64,000 bases of DNA from NCBI RefSeq assembly GCF_004298145.1, contig NZ_SCRH01000025.1, positions 1 through 64,000 of the forward strand, written 5' to 3'. The DNA comes from Mycobacterium sp. GTDB lineage: Bacteria > Actinomycetota > Actinomycetes > Mycobacteriales > Mycobacteriaceae. The position numbers were made by a program, and so were the translations under genes. This document shows, piece by piece, positions 1-9,029 of the stretch; the first letter of the stretch is position 1; every line of letters starts with the position of its first letter. The notes beneath the pieces are model-generated. The model was given only the letters and a program-made list of their open reading frames with translations, searched no databases and had not been told where the DNA came from.

Positions 1-1493
1 CACCGGTTAGCGGCCTGATCAAGCTCGCGGTAGGTCATCGACCGGCCCTCGACGCTGACCGCCACCGCCTCCGGGATCCGGGCCACCTGTTCGGCGAACA
101 ACACCGGAATCGACGGCGCCGAGACGACCGGCCGCATCAACACCGCCCGATTACCCAGCACCGCCAACCGGACACGCTCGGACTCATCAAGCACATCGAT
201 CGACGACAACGTGCGGTTGGCGTCGGCGGTCATGGCCACCAACACCCGCCCCAGACGCTGCGCGAGATCGCGGACATCGGAGTTTGAAAAAAACTGCCTA
301 GAACCCACCGTGCTGAGGAAAAGCTGCTCGCCGTCTCTGAAAAAGACCAGGCCGAATTCGACGGGGCCGGCGTGGGTCAGTGTTCCTGATACCGGAGCAC
401 CGGCGAGATCCGCCATATGGGTGGCCGGAATGAAATTGACGACCACCCTGTTCGACGCCTGTCCAGAGCCACGAAGACGCGCTTTATAATCAATCGAATG
501 CACGGGGAACCGCTGATGCTGCAGCGCTTCCCGCATACATGTGTCGACATTTTTGCAAAACTCGGCGACTGTGAGGTCAGGCGAAGTTTTCAACGTCAGT
601 GGCACAAAGCCGGAAATCATTCCGGCTACCATCTGGGTCTCTGCGCGTACTCGCCTGCTCACCGGAAAGTCGAGTACGACCTCCAAACTCTCGGTGTCGA
701 ACGCGCGCACCAGAAGCGCACACGCTGCGGTGATCACCGACGATCGACGCACCCCGAAGGTATGGGACAGCGCCTGGACGCCGGCCACTGCTGAACGGTC
801 CAATTGAACGGGTTCAGAAGGTTCACCTGGATCACCGCCGCCGTCGTCGGCGATGGGCGCCAACCGATAACGCGCCTGGCTTTCCGGTGGAATGTTCTTG
901 ATCCAGTAAGCCCGGTCATCGAGATAATCAGTTGACGCTTCGTATTCATATTCGCAATCGATCAGATCCTTCAGCGATCCGAAAAAAGCGGGCGAGGCCG
1001 ACGCGCCGGAAGCAATTGCGTTATAAATATACGCTATTCGGTGACAAACAAGAGTAATCCCGATTCCGTCCACCACTATGTGGTGGCAGCATGCGAACAA
1101 ATAGAATTCATCCACCCGTGTCTGCATCAACGCGAATTTGAACAGCGGGCCGGAAAGGGGCATCAGGGTGCGTTGGATCGACGATGCCAGCCGGTAGGCA
1201 CCCTGTGCGGGATCCTGCGAGCCGGTCAGGTCATAGCGAGCAAGCTCGACGTCCGGGTAATCAACCGGCTTCTGGAAGACCCTGCCGTCCAGCTCGAAAA
1301 ACCCGGCTCTGAGCGGTTCGGCTTCGCGCACCGCCTGGATGATCGACCGCTGAAGCAAAGCAGGCTCGATCGCGCCGTCGATTCGGATCAGCTCGCCCAG
1401 CTGCCACGTCGCGCCGAAGTTGCCCGTTTTCTGTGCAAGCCAGATGTCCAGCTGTCCCCGCGTCAGCGGGAAGGCCCGGTCATCGAGTTCCAT
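1..1493 (-). CDS. Non-ribosomal peptide synthetase, N-terminal part (condensation domain and start of adenylation domain); runs off the window
   Basis: The reading frame is open from the ATG at 1493 to the window edge, so only the first ~497 residues are visible. The protein opens directly with a condensation domain beginning ELDDRAFPLTRGQLDIWLAQ, which catalyses peptide-bond formation or N-acylation. The catalytic motif HHIVVDG is intact (codons around 1060-1090). The last visible residues (SMTYRELDQAANR) are the usual beginning of an adenylation domain. The start choice rests on an AGGTGG ribosome-binding site at 1503-1508; an in-frame GTG at 1505 sits on top of it, and a TAG at 1509-1511 closes the frame. 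An enzyme that starts with a C domain often receives a fatty acyl or upstream peptidyl group, so the product may be a lipopeptide, but that is inference. The exporter genes starting at 2293 are divergent from it. Confidence 0.85.
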   Translation of the reverse strand, partial: MELDDRAFPLTRGQLDIWLAQKTGNFGATWQLGELIRIDGAIEPALLQRSIIQAVREAEPLRAGFFELDGRVFQKPVDYPDVELARYDLTGSQDPAQGAYRLASSIQRTLMPLSGPLFKFALMQTRVDEFYLFACCHHIVVDGIGITLVCHRIAYIYNAIASGASASPAFFGSLKDLIDCEYEYEASTDYLDDRAYWIKNIPPESQARYRLAPIADDGGGDPGEPSEPVQLDRSAVAGVQALSHTFGVRRSSVITAACALLVRAFDTESLEVVLDFPVSRRVRAETQMVAGMISGFVPLTLKTSPDLTVAEFCKNVDTCMREALQHQRFPVHSIDYKARLRGSGQASNRVVVNFIPATHMADLAGAPVSGTLTHAGPVEFGLVFFRDGEQLFLSTVGSRQFFSNSDVRDLAQRLGRVLVAMTADANRTLSSIDVLDESERVRLAVLGNRAVLMRPVVSAPSIPVLFAEQVARIPEAVAVSVEGRSMTYRELDQAANR

Positions 1494-1505
1494 CCGACTA
1501 CCCAC

Positions 1506-2292
1506 CTGCTAAGTGCCTACTTATCAGCTGGGCGGGTCGCTACCAGCCTCACGCCCAAACTTTTCGACCAGTGAAACCGTTCGGAACCTTCGACTGGCTA
1601 CCATGCCGCGGAGCGTATGGCCCCTTAAGCAGGCGTCGTCGGAATTCACGCCCAAGTCGAGTGGTGAGCGCGGGCAGATAGAGTAGCGCGCCGCGGAACT
1701 GCAGGATCCGCCGTCCACCCCCCGCAGGCCGGCATGACGGGCGTGGGCATCGGCAAAGTTCTGGGCGGGACTGCCAGCGCGGTTCAGTAACTGATGTGCG
1801 CTTCGCAGAAACCCGCTGGCCAAGGCTGCTCCCGATGTGACCCGCAGTGATGTTTGCGCTCGTAGCTTACCGCGCCGGCCAGGTGCGGGCCACCCTGAAA
1901 TGATGAAGCATCCGGTGCTCGTTAGCCACGCTAGCGAACACCGCCTCGACTTATCCGGCGTTAGCCAGCAAAGGCGAACGTAAATGCCGAACGATTCCCT
2001 GGGTGCTCAGCGCCGTTGTCATTACTCGGCGCCCCGTAAAGATGCGCCCGATGCTGTGCGCACTCGTTATTTGCGAACAATGGCCGGACGTCTGCGAATT
2101 GCAAACCGAATCAGCTAACTCGCGCGACGCGGTGAGAAAAGCAGGAGCCACGGGTCCGCCGGCAACAAAATGCAGAGCAGCCGGCAATGCTCATTCCATC
2201 GGCGGCACCTGTAACTGCGCGAGTCAGCCGAAGGCAGCGGCCTCCGGGTCGAACTGAATGATCTTTGCGCGCGTTGGACTTACCCTTCGGGC
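1506..2292. other. Long intergenic stretch without a recognisable gene
   Basis: This ~790-bp stretch separates the divergent NRPS and ABC exporter genes. The short open frames here (for example on the minus strand at 1524-1823 and 1951-2187) have no recognisable family, no convincing ribosome-binding site and no conserved motif. It must contain promoters in both directions, but I see no clear -10/-35 pair or operator. Confidence 0.5.
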
Positions 2293-3204
2293 ATGAAGCC
2301 CTCGGCGCACACTGCCGTCACCCCTGCTATCCGGGTCGACGGACTGACCAAACGGTTTGGCCGCGTCGCGGCGGTCGAGGGTCTGACTATGAGCGTCGCG
2401 CCCGGCGAGATCTTCGGCTTCCTGGGGCCCAACGGTGCCGGCAAGTCGACGACGATTCGCCTGCTGCTCGGATTGATTCGCCCGACCGCGGGGACTGCGA
2501 GGATATTCGGTTGCCCCGCGGATGACGTCCGTCGGTCCCATCGTCACATCGCATACGTGCCTGCCGATGTTGCGCTGTGGCCGCGCCTGACGGGCGCGGA
2601 AATCCTTGAGCTGCTTGGCTCTGTCGGCCCCGGTGTAGACGCGGCCTATCGCAACGAATTGGTCGAGCGTTTCGATCTCGAGCTGGACAAGCCGGCCAGA
2701 ACCTATTCGACGGGCAACCGGCAGAAGGTGGCACTTGTCGCCGCATTCGCGACACGGGCGCCGCTTCTCGTGCTCGACGAGCCGACAAGCGGTGTGGATC
2801 CCTTGATGGAAAGGGCATTTCGCGGCTGTGTCGCCGAAGCCCGCGAGCGGGGCCAGACGGTGTTCCTCAGCTCGCATCAGCTGGCCGAGGTAGAAGCCGT
2901 GTGCGATCGGGTAGCGATTCTGCGTGCTGGGCGACTCGTCGAAGTCAACAGCATCGGCGATCTACGCCGATTGCGTCGGACCGTAGTCGAGGTGTCCTAT
3001 CGCGGCACTCGACCTGCCCTGGGTGATGTTGGCACCGTGTCCAGCGTCGAACAGCTGGACGGTGAACGCTTGCGCTTCAATCTGACTGGACCGCCGGCGG
3101 CCGCGATTCGAGCGCTCGCCGCGGCCGACATCACCGCGCTCACGATGCACGAACCGACTCTCGAGGAGATCTTTCTCGACTACTACGGAGAAGCTGCGCG
3201 ATGA
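2293..3204 (+). CDS. ABC transporter ATP-binding protein (drug-exporter type, Rv1218c-like)
   Basis: This 303-residue ATPase subunit powers an ABC exporter. Walker A is GPNGAGKST at residues 45-53, Walker B is LLVLDEPTS at 158-166, and the H-loop lies in LSSHQLAEVE around 192-201. The signature motif is the variant YSTGNRQK at 138-145 instead of LSGGQ; this form is common in DrrA-like drug exporters. Its stop overlaps the start of the permease gene by 4 nt (ATGA), so the two are co-translated. Size and partner resemble the M. tuberculosis Rv1218c-Rv1217c efflux pair. Because it sits next to an NRPS gene, it could export that product or give self-resistance (inference); general drug efflux is equally possible. 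Confidence 0.9.
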   Translation: MKPSAHTAVTPAIRVDGLTKRFGRVAAVEGLTMSVAPGEIFGFLGPNGAGKSTTIRLLLGLIRPTAGTARIFGCPADDVRRSHRHIAYVPADVALWPRLTGAEILELLGSVGPGVDAAYRNELVERFDLELDKPARTYSTGNRQKVALVAAFATRAPLLVLDEPTSGVDPLMERAFRGCVAEARERGQTVFLSSHQLAEVEAVCDRVAILRAGRLVEVNSIGDLRRLRRTVVEVSYRGTRPALGDVGTVSSVEQLDGERLRFNLTGPPAAAIRALAAADITALTMHEPTLEEIFLDYYGEAAR

Positions 3205-4832
3205 CAGCGGCCACGGTGCCGGGTTCACCGGGATCCGCCGGCGCGCAACTCGCGCCGGGGCAGGCCGTGAGCCGGCTTGCCGTGCGCCAGCTCCGCCGAA
3301 GCGCTGCGGTGGTCGCCTTGATCTGCGGAATCATGTCGGCGTTGGTCGCCTTCCAGTACCAGCCGATCGGCGCCTTGCTGGATGAATCAGGGCTGCGCGT
3401 ACTTGCCGAGAATCCCGCCATCAGGATCTTGTCGGGCCCACCGGTGGCTCTGGACAATCCCGGCGGTTTCGCCGTGTGGCGCACCGGCACAGCCATTTCG
3501 GTGCTCGCGAGCGGATGGATCACGCTTGCCGCCACACGTATCACCCGCGGCGAGGAGGATGACCGGCGGTGGGATCTGCTCCTCGCGGGACGCCTACGGA
3601 TGCTCGACGTGGTTGCCCGATGCCTAGCCGCGCTTGTTGGTTACTCGACGCTGATCGGTGTGGCGGTCGCGGCGGGACTGCTGGCGGCGCACACCCAACC
3701 GACTGGCGCAGTGCTCTATGCAATCGGAATCGCCGGTATCGCCGCAACCTTCGCAACGACAGCTCTGCTCGCCGGACAAATCATGCCGAGCCGGTCCGGG
3801 GCCACGAGCCTTACGGTTGCCACTCTGGGCGCCAGCCTGATGCTGCGCATGATCTCCGACGGCTCGCATCAATTGGCATGGTGGGCTTGGATGACGCCGT
3901 TCGGGCTTGCCGCCCGCTCGGCGCCATACGCCGAAAACCGCCTTGTCCCGCTGATCGTGCTGGGTGCGTTTCCGGTAGTGCTGGCCGGAGCGACCCTCTT
4001 CGCGGCAAGCCGCCGCGATTTGGGTGCCGGGGTGGTGACGGTGCCGGTCAGCCGTCCTCCACGGACTCGATTGTTGCGGTCGATCGGCGGGTTTGCCTTT
4101 CGCCGGAGCGTCCGGACCACGCTAGGTTGGGCCACGGGTATCGCCGCGTACTTCTTTCTGGTCGGCCTGTTGCTCCCCTCCATTCTCGAGTTGTTTCAGG
4201 CGAACCCGCGCATCGCTAAACCTGCCGCGCCCACCGGGATGAGCGGTCATGAATTGGTGAACGTCGGCGCTGCGGTTCTCTTCGGCATGCTCGCGGTTGC
4301 CACAGGGCTGTACGCGGCAGTGCGTCTCGCCGTGATGGTCACCGACGAGAAGGCCGGTCGATTGACCTTGTTGTTCGCCCAGACTATTTCACGCGGACGT
4401 CTGATTTCGGCCGAGATCATGGTCACCGCCGGTGGGGTCGTAATCCTGCATTGCTCGGCTGCATTCGGCATTTGGGGCGGCGCCGAAATCGCCGGCGCCC
4501 CAATGCAGTTGAGCGATTCGGTTGCGGGCGCGCTGAATTCCGTTCCGGTGGCGTTACTCGCAGCCGGGGCGGCCGCGGTGGGGGTCGGGTGGTTGCCATC
4601 CGCTCCCGCCGCAATCGGCGCACTGCCGGTTGTGGGCGGGTTCCTGGTGAACGTGATCACGAAGTCCACGAACGCGCCCAGCTGGGTTGCCGACGTGTCG
4701 CCGTGGACGCACCTCGCCGCCGTACCCGACGCACCGCCCAATTTTGCGGCCACCGCCATTCTCCTGCTCGTCGGCGCCATCCTGACCGCGCTCGGAGTGT
4801 ATGGATACGTCCAGCGCGATTTGGCAGCCTGA
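3201..4832 (+). CDS. ABC transporter permease (Rv1217c-like multi-spanning membrane protein)
   Basis: This 543-residue integral membrane protein is the transmembrane partner of the ATPase encoded just upstream, which it overlaps by 4 nt. It has two halves, each with about six hydrophobic segments, the second beginning near residue 300 (FAFRRSVRTTLGWATGIAAYFFLV). The length is close to that recalled for Rv1217c (~548 aa), so one polypeptide probably supplies both membrane halves and pairs with an ATPase dimer. It has no signal peptide; the N-terminal ~30 residues are polar and cytosolic. Substrate is unknown: the recalled family exports hydrophobic antibiotics, and the NRPS neighbour raises the option of a peptide product. 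Confidence 0.85.
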   Translation: MTAATVPGSPGSAGAQLAPGQAVSRLAVRQLRRSAAVVALICGIMSALVAFQYQPIGALLDESGLRVLAENPAIRILSGPPVALDNPGGFAVWRTGTAISVLASGWITLAATRITRGEEDDRRWDLLLAGRLRMLDVVARCLAALVGYSTLIGVAVAAGLLAAHTQPTGAVLYAIGIAGIAATFATTALLAGQIMPSRSGATSLTVATLGASLMLRMISDGSHQLAWWAWMTPFGLAARSAPYAENRLVPLIVLGAFPVVLAGATLFAASRRDLGAGVVTVPVSRPPRTRLLRSIGGFAFRRSVRTTLGWATGIAAYFFLVGLLLPSILELFQANPRIAKPAAPTGMSGHELVNVGAAVLFGMLAVATGLYAAVRLAVMVTDEKAGRLTLLFAQTISRGRLISAEIMVTAGGVVILHCSAAFGIWGGAEIAGAPMQLSDSVAGALNSVPVALLAAGAAAVGVGWLPSAPAAIGALPVVGGFLVNVITKSTNAPSWVADVSPWTHLAAVPDAPPNFAATAILLLVGAILTALGVYGYVQRDLAA

Positions 4833-5420
4833 TCAATCCGATCAGGGTCAGTTTCCTATCTGGGCATCGTCTGATCTGTCGAAATAAGAACGCATGTTGC
4901 GGGCCTCGTTGAGCTGCCGGGGAATCGCTCAACCACCCTGGAATGAGTAACCGATTTTGTCCAAAACCTGATGGAAAGACGGATCGCGGCCACACCGCTC
5001 CATTGCGGAGGTGCCTTTTCTTACCGACGCACGGCGGCCAGTCGATGGACCGGTAATTCGTCCGTCGAACGACCATTCGTTGGAAATCGCCCACTCAATA
5101 CCCGGCAGTGCCTTTCCGCCCGACGGGGAAACGCGGTCACGCCGGGCAGGCTGGTCGGGCCCTTCGAATGTGGGGTGAGGGTGCTCCGTCGCGTGAGCGA
5201 CGGCTTGTCGGGCGGTTATTGCACTCGGTGCCGGGCAGCCGTGCAGCGAACCCGGCGTCCACACGGTCCGTCCTACGGATGACGTCGATCGAGAACCTTT
5301 GACCGAGGCGCGCGTTGACTTGCTGGCCTACGATGACCCGGGGCGGGTAAACCCCAATCAGAAGGCGGCTCAAGCTTCCGGCTCGCAAGCGAGGGAAATC
5401 CCGATAGGAGGGAAACCCAG
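4833..5420. other. Intergenic stretch, no recognisable gene
   Basis: No frame in this 588-bp stretch has a recognisable family. A short inverted repeat, CTGATC-AATCC-GATCAG, lies at the permease stop codon (4831-4847) but lacks a T-run, so it is a weak terminator candidate. The frames at 4971-5282 (+) and 4929-5264 (-) are arginine-rich and look non-coding. Confidence 0.45.
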
Positions 5421-5606
5421 ATGGGATTCATACCCGGTTTCAACGAAATGAAGGAGTCTGTCGAGGAATCTATCGACCTCCTCAGGCGTGCCATCGCGGC
5501 ACTGGAAAAGCTTGCGGCAGAACAGGAGCGCGCCAATGATCTGTACGCCGAAGCGAATCAGGTCGGCCCCGCGCGAGCTCAGAACGTGACCAAGCTGTCG
5601 CGATGA
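5421..5606 (+). CDS. Small hypothetical protein, predicted helical (61 aa)
   Basis: Family not recognised. The ATG at 5421 follows a near-perfect ribosome-binding site, AGGAGGG at 5406-5412, with 8-nt spacing, which strongly favours translation. The product is one long charged amphipathic segment: residues 8-45 are rich in Glu, Leu, Ala and Lys with heptad-like spacing (MKESVEESIDLLRRAIAALEK), so a coiled coil or helical hairpin is likely. There is no signal peptide, membrane segment or Cys. It stands alone between two gaps without genes and before a P450, on the same strand. It could be a regulatory or scaffold small protein; nothing in the sequence decides this. Confidence 0.6.
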   Translation: MGFIPGFNEMKESVEESIDLLRRAIAALEKLAAEQERANDLYAEANQVGPARAQNVTKLSR

Positions 5607-5902
5607 TCCTTCCGGGCGCATTCCTGTGCGGCGCCGAGAATAACGGCAGGGCCGAGGTCGCGAGTTCGTCGGATTCGGCGGCCCGTCGCGCCGGGACGCG
5701 CGGCACCTGCTAGCGGAGAACAACTCCTTCGAAATGCGCGCCCTCGCGACTTCGTGCGCCGCCGCGCGATCGGCGCCGGCTGCTACTCGAATGTGTAGCT
5801 TGAAGTCGGAGGTACCATCGCGTCCTACGCGATTTCGCGGCGGACGTTTGGGTATGTCTACCTCGCCCCTGATAATTCGTGTAGCAACGCTCGGGAGGTG
5901 AA

Positions 5903-7153
5903 GTGAGCGGACTCGAGAACCTCGACTTCTTCACCGACGAGTCGCTCGTCGATGACCCTTACGATTACTACGATGCGCTCCGGCATTGTCCGATACGACG
6001 TGAGCCAGCACATGGCGTCGTGATGGTGTCGGGGTATGACGAAGCCGTCGTCGTGCAACGCGGCGCCGACGAGGCCCTCTCGGTGTGCAATATCGTCAGC
6101 GGGCCGTGGTCGGGGCTTCCCATCGAAGCCGGCAGCGATGACATCGCGGATCTGATCGAGCGACACCGCCAGAGGATGACGTTCGGCGAATACTTCATCA
6201 CGTTCGATCCTCCGAAGCACACCGCACACCGCTCGTTGCTGAGCCGGTTGTTCACGCCGAAGCAGCTGAAGAACAACGAGGAATTCCTGTGGCGTCTTGC
6301 CGATGAACAACTCAACCGCTTCGTCGCGGATGGCAAGTGCGAGATCGTCATTGACTACAATTTTCCGTTCACGCTCGACGCGATCACCAACCTGCTGGAC
6401 GTACCGGAGGCCGACCGTGAGCGATTCCGCCGCGCGGCGATCGCCAGCAGGCTCGAAGGAGAACGCAGCGGCTTCGTCGGCGTGAAAGAGGAGTGGTTCG
6501 TCGAGTACATCGAGGAACGGCGGCGCGAGCCGCGCGACGACATCCTCACCGAGCTTGCGCTGGCGAAGTTCCCCGACGGGACGACGCCCGACCCTCTTGA
6601 CGTCGCCCGCGTCGCCACCTTCATGTTCGCCGCAGGCCACGGCACCACGATCGACCTGTTGAGCCTCGCGATGTTGATGCTGGCCGAGCGACCGGATTTG
6701 CAAGAGCAACTGCGCGAGGACAATTCGATGATTCCCGCCTTCATCGAGGAGATGCTGCGCTTTGAAAGCCCGATCAAATCGAACTTCCGGATGGCGCGGC
6801 GTACCACCAGGATCGGCGACGTCGATGTGCCGGCCGGCACCAGCTTGCTCGTGATGAACGGTGCTGCCAACCGCGATCCACGACGGTTCGACGAGCCCAA
6901 CAAATTCCGCCTCGGACGCCCGAACATATTGCAGCACATCGCATTCGGCCGTGGCATTCACACCTGTCCGGGTGCCCCGATCGCCCGCGCCGAGGTACGG
7001 GTGAGTCTAGAACGAATCCTCAACCGGATGGCCGACATTCGGCTGTCGGACACCGAGCACGGTCTGGCGGGCGCTCGTCGGCTCAAATGGGACCGCACAT
7101 TCCTGTTCAGGCGCCTCAAGGAATTACACCTCGAATTCACGCCCGTTCAGTAG
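5903..7153 (+). CDS. Cytochrome P450
   Basis: This 416-residue soluble bacterial P450 is a haem-thiolate monooxygenase that would take electrons from a ferredoxin. The haem-binding loop is FGRGIHTCPG with the thiolate Cys at residue 355. The K-helix ExxR is EMLR at 283-286. The I-helix oxygen-activation motif is AAGHGTT at 243-249, in which Gly replaces the more usual acidic residue; the Thr pair is kept. The GTG start at 5903 is preceded by GGGAGGTG (5893-5900). No ferredoxin or reductase gene is adjacent. Substrate cannot be deduced. The closest recalled relatives are mycobacterial CYPs, and I cannot assign the subfamily. Confidence 0.93.
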   Translation: MSGLENLDFFTDESLVDDPYDYYDALRHCPIRREPAHGVVMVSGYDEAVVVQRGADEALSVCNIVSGPWSGLPIEAGSDDIADLIERHRQRMTFGEYFITFDPPKHTAHRSLLSRLFTPKQLKNNEEFLWRLADEQLNRFVADGKCEIVIDYNFPFTLDAITNLLDVPEADRERFRRAAIASRLEGERSGFVGVKEEWFVEYIEERRREPRDDILTELALAKFPDGTTPDPLDVARVATFMFAAGHGTTIDLLSLAMLMLAERPDLQEQLREDNSMIPAFIEEMLRFESPIKSNFRMARRTTRIGDVDVPAGTSLLVMNGAANRDPRRFDEPNKFRLGRPNILQHIAFGRGIHTCPGAPIARAEVRVSLERILNRMADIRLSDTEHGLAGARRLKWDRTFLFRRLKELHLEFTPVQ

Positions 7154-7190
7154 CCGTTCGATCGACAAAGCCGCCGGGTAAGCCGCGGCC

Positions 7191-7952
7191 TCAGCGCGCC
7201 TGGCCTTGCGACGCAAGGAAACCCGCGACGCCGCGGACCATCGCGTCGGCGTATTTCTGCCGGCCCTCCGCGGACTGCATCAGCGCCGAGTCCGCGGGAT
7301 TCTTCATGTTGCCGCACTCGACGAGAACCGACGGGTACTGCGCCAGGTTCAGGCCGGCCAGATCCGAGCGCCCATACAGGCCGTTCTGCCCGATGTAGTT
7401 GGCCGGCGGGATCCCCGAGGCCTGCATCTGGTCGCGCATGATGCGGGCGTACTGCACCGAGGGTCCGGCCTGCGCCTGGTTGAGCGGTGGCGCCGAGTAG
7501 TTGACGTGGAACCCGCGGCCGGACGGCGGGCCGCCGTCGGCGTGGATGGACAGGATCGCGTTGGGATGCAGCGCGTTGGCCGTGCCGGCGCGCTCATCGA
7601 CGCATGGCCCCAGACCGGTGTCGTTGGCGCGGGCCAGGGCGGTCCGGACTCCCAGCGCGGTCAACTCGGCGCGCACCCGCAGCGCCGTGTCCCAGGTGAA
7701 GGTGTGCTCCGGATAGCCGGCGGTGGTGGCCGTCCCGCTGGCCTGGCAGTCCTTGGTGCCGCCGCGGCCGGTGGGCACCTGCCGGTTGATGGACGCGTCA
7801 TTGGAGCCGTTGTGGCCCGGATCGATGAAAACCACCATGCCGGCGATGTTGGAGGGGGCCCCCCACGCGGCCGGGGTGATCGCCGTCGACGCGGCAACGA
7901 GCACACCAACCGCCAATTTGATCCCGACACGTCCGCTCAGTCGTAGGTCCAC
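7191..7952 (-). CDS. ami1: N-acetylmuramoyl-L-alanine amidase (Amidase_3, Rv3717-like)
   Basis: This exported zinc amidase cleaves the bond between N-acetylmuramic acid and L-alanine of the peptidoglycan stem peptide. A signal peptide is visible at residues 1-32 ([19 protein letters not shown]). Zinc ligands are H47 in DPGHNG, E82 in YPEHT and H137 in SIHADG; the catalytic Glu is E212 in VECGNM. All are present. The 253-aa length fits a single catalytic domain with no separate cell-wall-binding domain, as recalled for Rv3717/Ami1. Start is GTG at 7952. It is divergent from ybaB-recR, with ~100 bp between them. A pair of Cys (about 69 and 117) could form the disulfide expected for a secreted enzyme. 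Confidence 0.92.
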   Translation of the reverse strand: MDLRLSGRVGIKLAVGVLVAASTAITPAAWGAPSNIAGMVVFIDPGHNGSNDASINRQVPTGRGGTKDCQASGTATTAGYPEHTFTWDTALRVRAELTALGVRTALARANDTGLGPCVDERAGTANALHPNAILSIHADGGPPSGRGFHVNYSAPPLNQAQAGPSVQYARIMRDQMQASGIPPANYIGQNGLYGRSDLAGLNLAQYPSVLVECGNMKNPADSALMQSAEGRQKYADAMVRGVAGFLASQGQAR

Positions 7953-8050
7953 GGCGCAAAGGTAACGTCGCGCGGTTTACGCTGGGTGTTCCGAATCGCC
8001 GGAGACTCACGAGCGAAATCAAGTCGAGACCAAGATGCGAGGGGATTGTC

Positions 8051-8395
8051 ATGCAACCCGGAGGCGATATGTCGGCGCTGCTGGCCCAGGCGCAGCAGAT
8101 GCAGCAAAAGCTCATGGAAGCCCAGCAGCAACTGGCGAACGCTGAGGTGCATGGTCAAGCCGGTGGGGGTTTGGTCAAGGTTGTCGTCAAGGGCAGCGGC
8201 GAGGTGGTCGCCGTGAAAATCGATCCCTCCGTCGTCGACCCGTCGGACGTCGAGACCCTGCAGGACTTGATCGTCGGCGCTATGGCCGACGCGTCCAAGC
8301 AGGTCACCCGGATGGCGCAGGAGCGGCTGGGGTCGCTGGCCGGCGGGTTCGGCCCGCCGCCGGGGCAACCGCCCGCGCCGGCGCCGGGCCTTTAG
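8051..8395 (+). CDS. YbaB/EbfC family nucleoid-associated protein
   Basis: A 114-residue small DNA-binding protein of the YbaB/EbfC family, which forms tweezer-like dimers on DNA. A glutamine-rich N-terminal helix ([19 protein letters not shown], about residues 9-27) is followed by the conserved [20 protein letters not shown] core. The C-terminus is Pro/Gly-rich and probably disordered. It lies 14 nt upstream of recR on the same strand, the widespread ybaB-recR arrangement that links it to recombinational repair and nucleoid structure. Start is ATG at 8051 after GAGGGG. Confidence 0.92.
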   Translation: MQPGGDMSALLAQAQQMQQKLMEAQQQLANAEVHGQAGGGLVKVVVKGSGEVVAVKIDPSVVDPSDVETLQDLIVGAMADASKQVTRMAQERLGSLAGGFGPPPGQPPAPAPGL

Positions 8396-8409
8396 ACTCC
8401 GCCCCCGAC

Positions 8410-9021
8410 ATGTTCGAAGGACCCGTCCAGGATTTGATCGACGAGCTGGGCAAGCTACCGGGCATCGGGCCCAAAAGCGCCCAGCGCATCGCCTTTCACC
8501 TGTTGTCGGTTGAACCGCCGGATATCGACCGGCTGACCGCGGTGCTGGCGAAGGTCCGCGACGGTGTGCGGTTCTGTGCGGTGTGCGGCAACGTCTCCGA
8601 CAACGAGCGCTGCCGGATCTGCGCGGATCCCCGACGGGACGGCTCGCAGGTGTGCGTCGTCGAGGAGCCGAAGGACGTGCAGGCCGTCGAGCGCACCCGC
8701 GAATTCCGCGGCCGCTATCACGTGCTGGGCGGTGCGCTCGATCCGCTGTCCGGGGTGGGGCCCGATCAGCTGCGGATCCGCGAGCTGCTGAGCCGGATCG
8801 GGGAGCGGGTCGACGACGTCGACATCACCGAGGTGATCATCGCCACCGACCCGAACACCGAAGGCGAGGCGACGGCCACCTACCTGGTTCGGATGTTGCG
8901 CGACATCCCCGGGCTGACCGTGACACGGATCGCCTCCGGGCTGCCCATGGGTGGTGACCTGGAATTCGCCGACGAGCTGACGCTCGGCCGCGCGCTCACC
9001 GGCCGCCGGGCCATGGTCTGA
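8410..9021 (+). CDS. recR: Recombination mediator protein RecR
   Basis: RecR is a cytosolic DNA-binding ring protein that helps RecF and RecO load RecA at gaps and stalled forks. Visible features in order are an N-terminal helix-hairpin-helix ([15 protein letters not shown], residues 16-30), a C4 zinc finger with Cys 56, 59, 68 and 71, and a Toprim domain beginning [14 protein letters not shown]. The 203-aa length is standard. It follows ybaB by 14 nt, so the two form an operon. Start is ATG at 8410. Confidence 0.97.
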   Translation: MFEGPVQDLIDELGKLPGIGPKSAQRIAFHLLSVEPPDIDRLTAVLAKVRDGVRFCAVCGNVSDNERCRICADPRRDGSQVCVVEEPKDVQAVERTREFRGRYHVLGGALDPLSGVGPDQLRIRELLSRIGERVDDVDITEVIIATDPNTEGEATATYLVRMLRDIPGLTVTRIASGLPMGGDLEFADELTLGRALTGRRAMV

Positions 9022-9029
9022 GGCACCGG

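Noticed and set aside
1524..1823. 99-codon minus-strand frame in the NRPS upstream gap
   Set aside because: No recognisable family, no ribosome-binding site and not conserved to my knowledge; not a supported gene.
4831..4847. Inverted repeat CTGATC-AATCC-GATCAG at the ABC permease stop as terminator
   Set aside because: Stem only 6 bp and no T-run follows, so it is too weak to call.
5858..6961. 367-codon frame on the minus strand opposite the P450
   Set aside because: Shadow of a well-supported P450 gene with intact haem and ExxR motifs on the plus strand.
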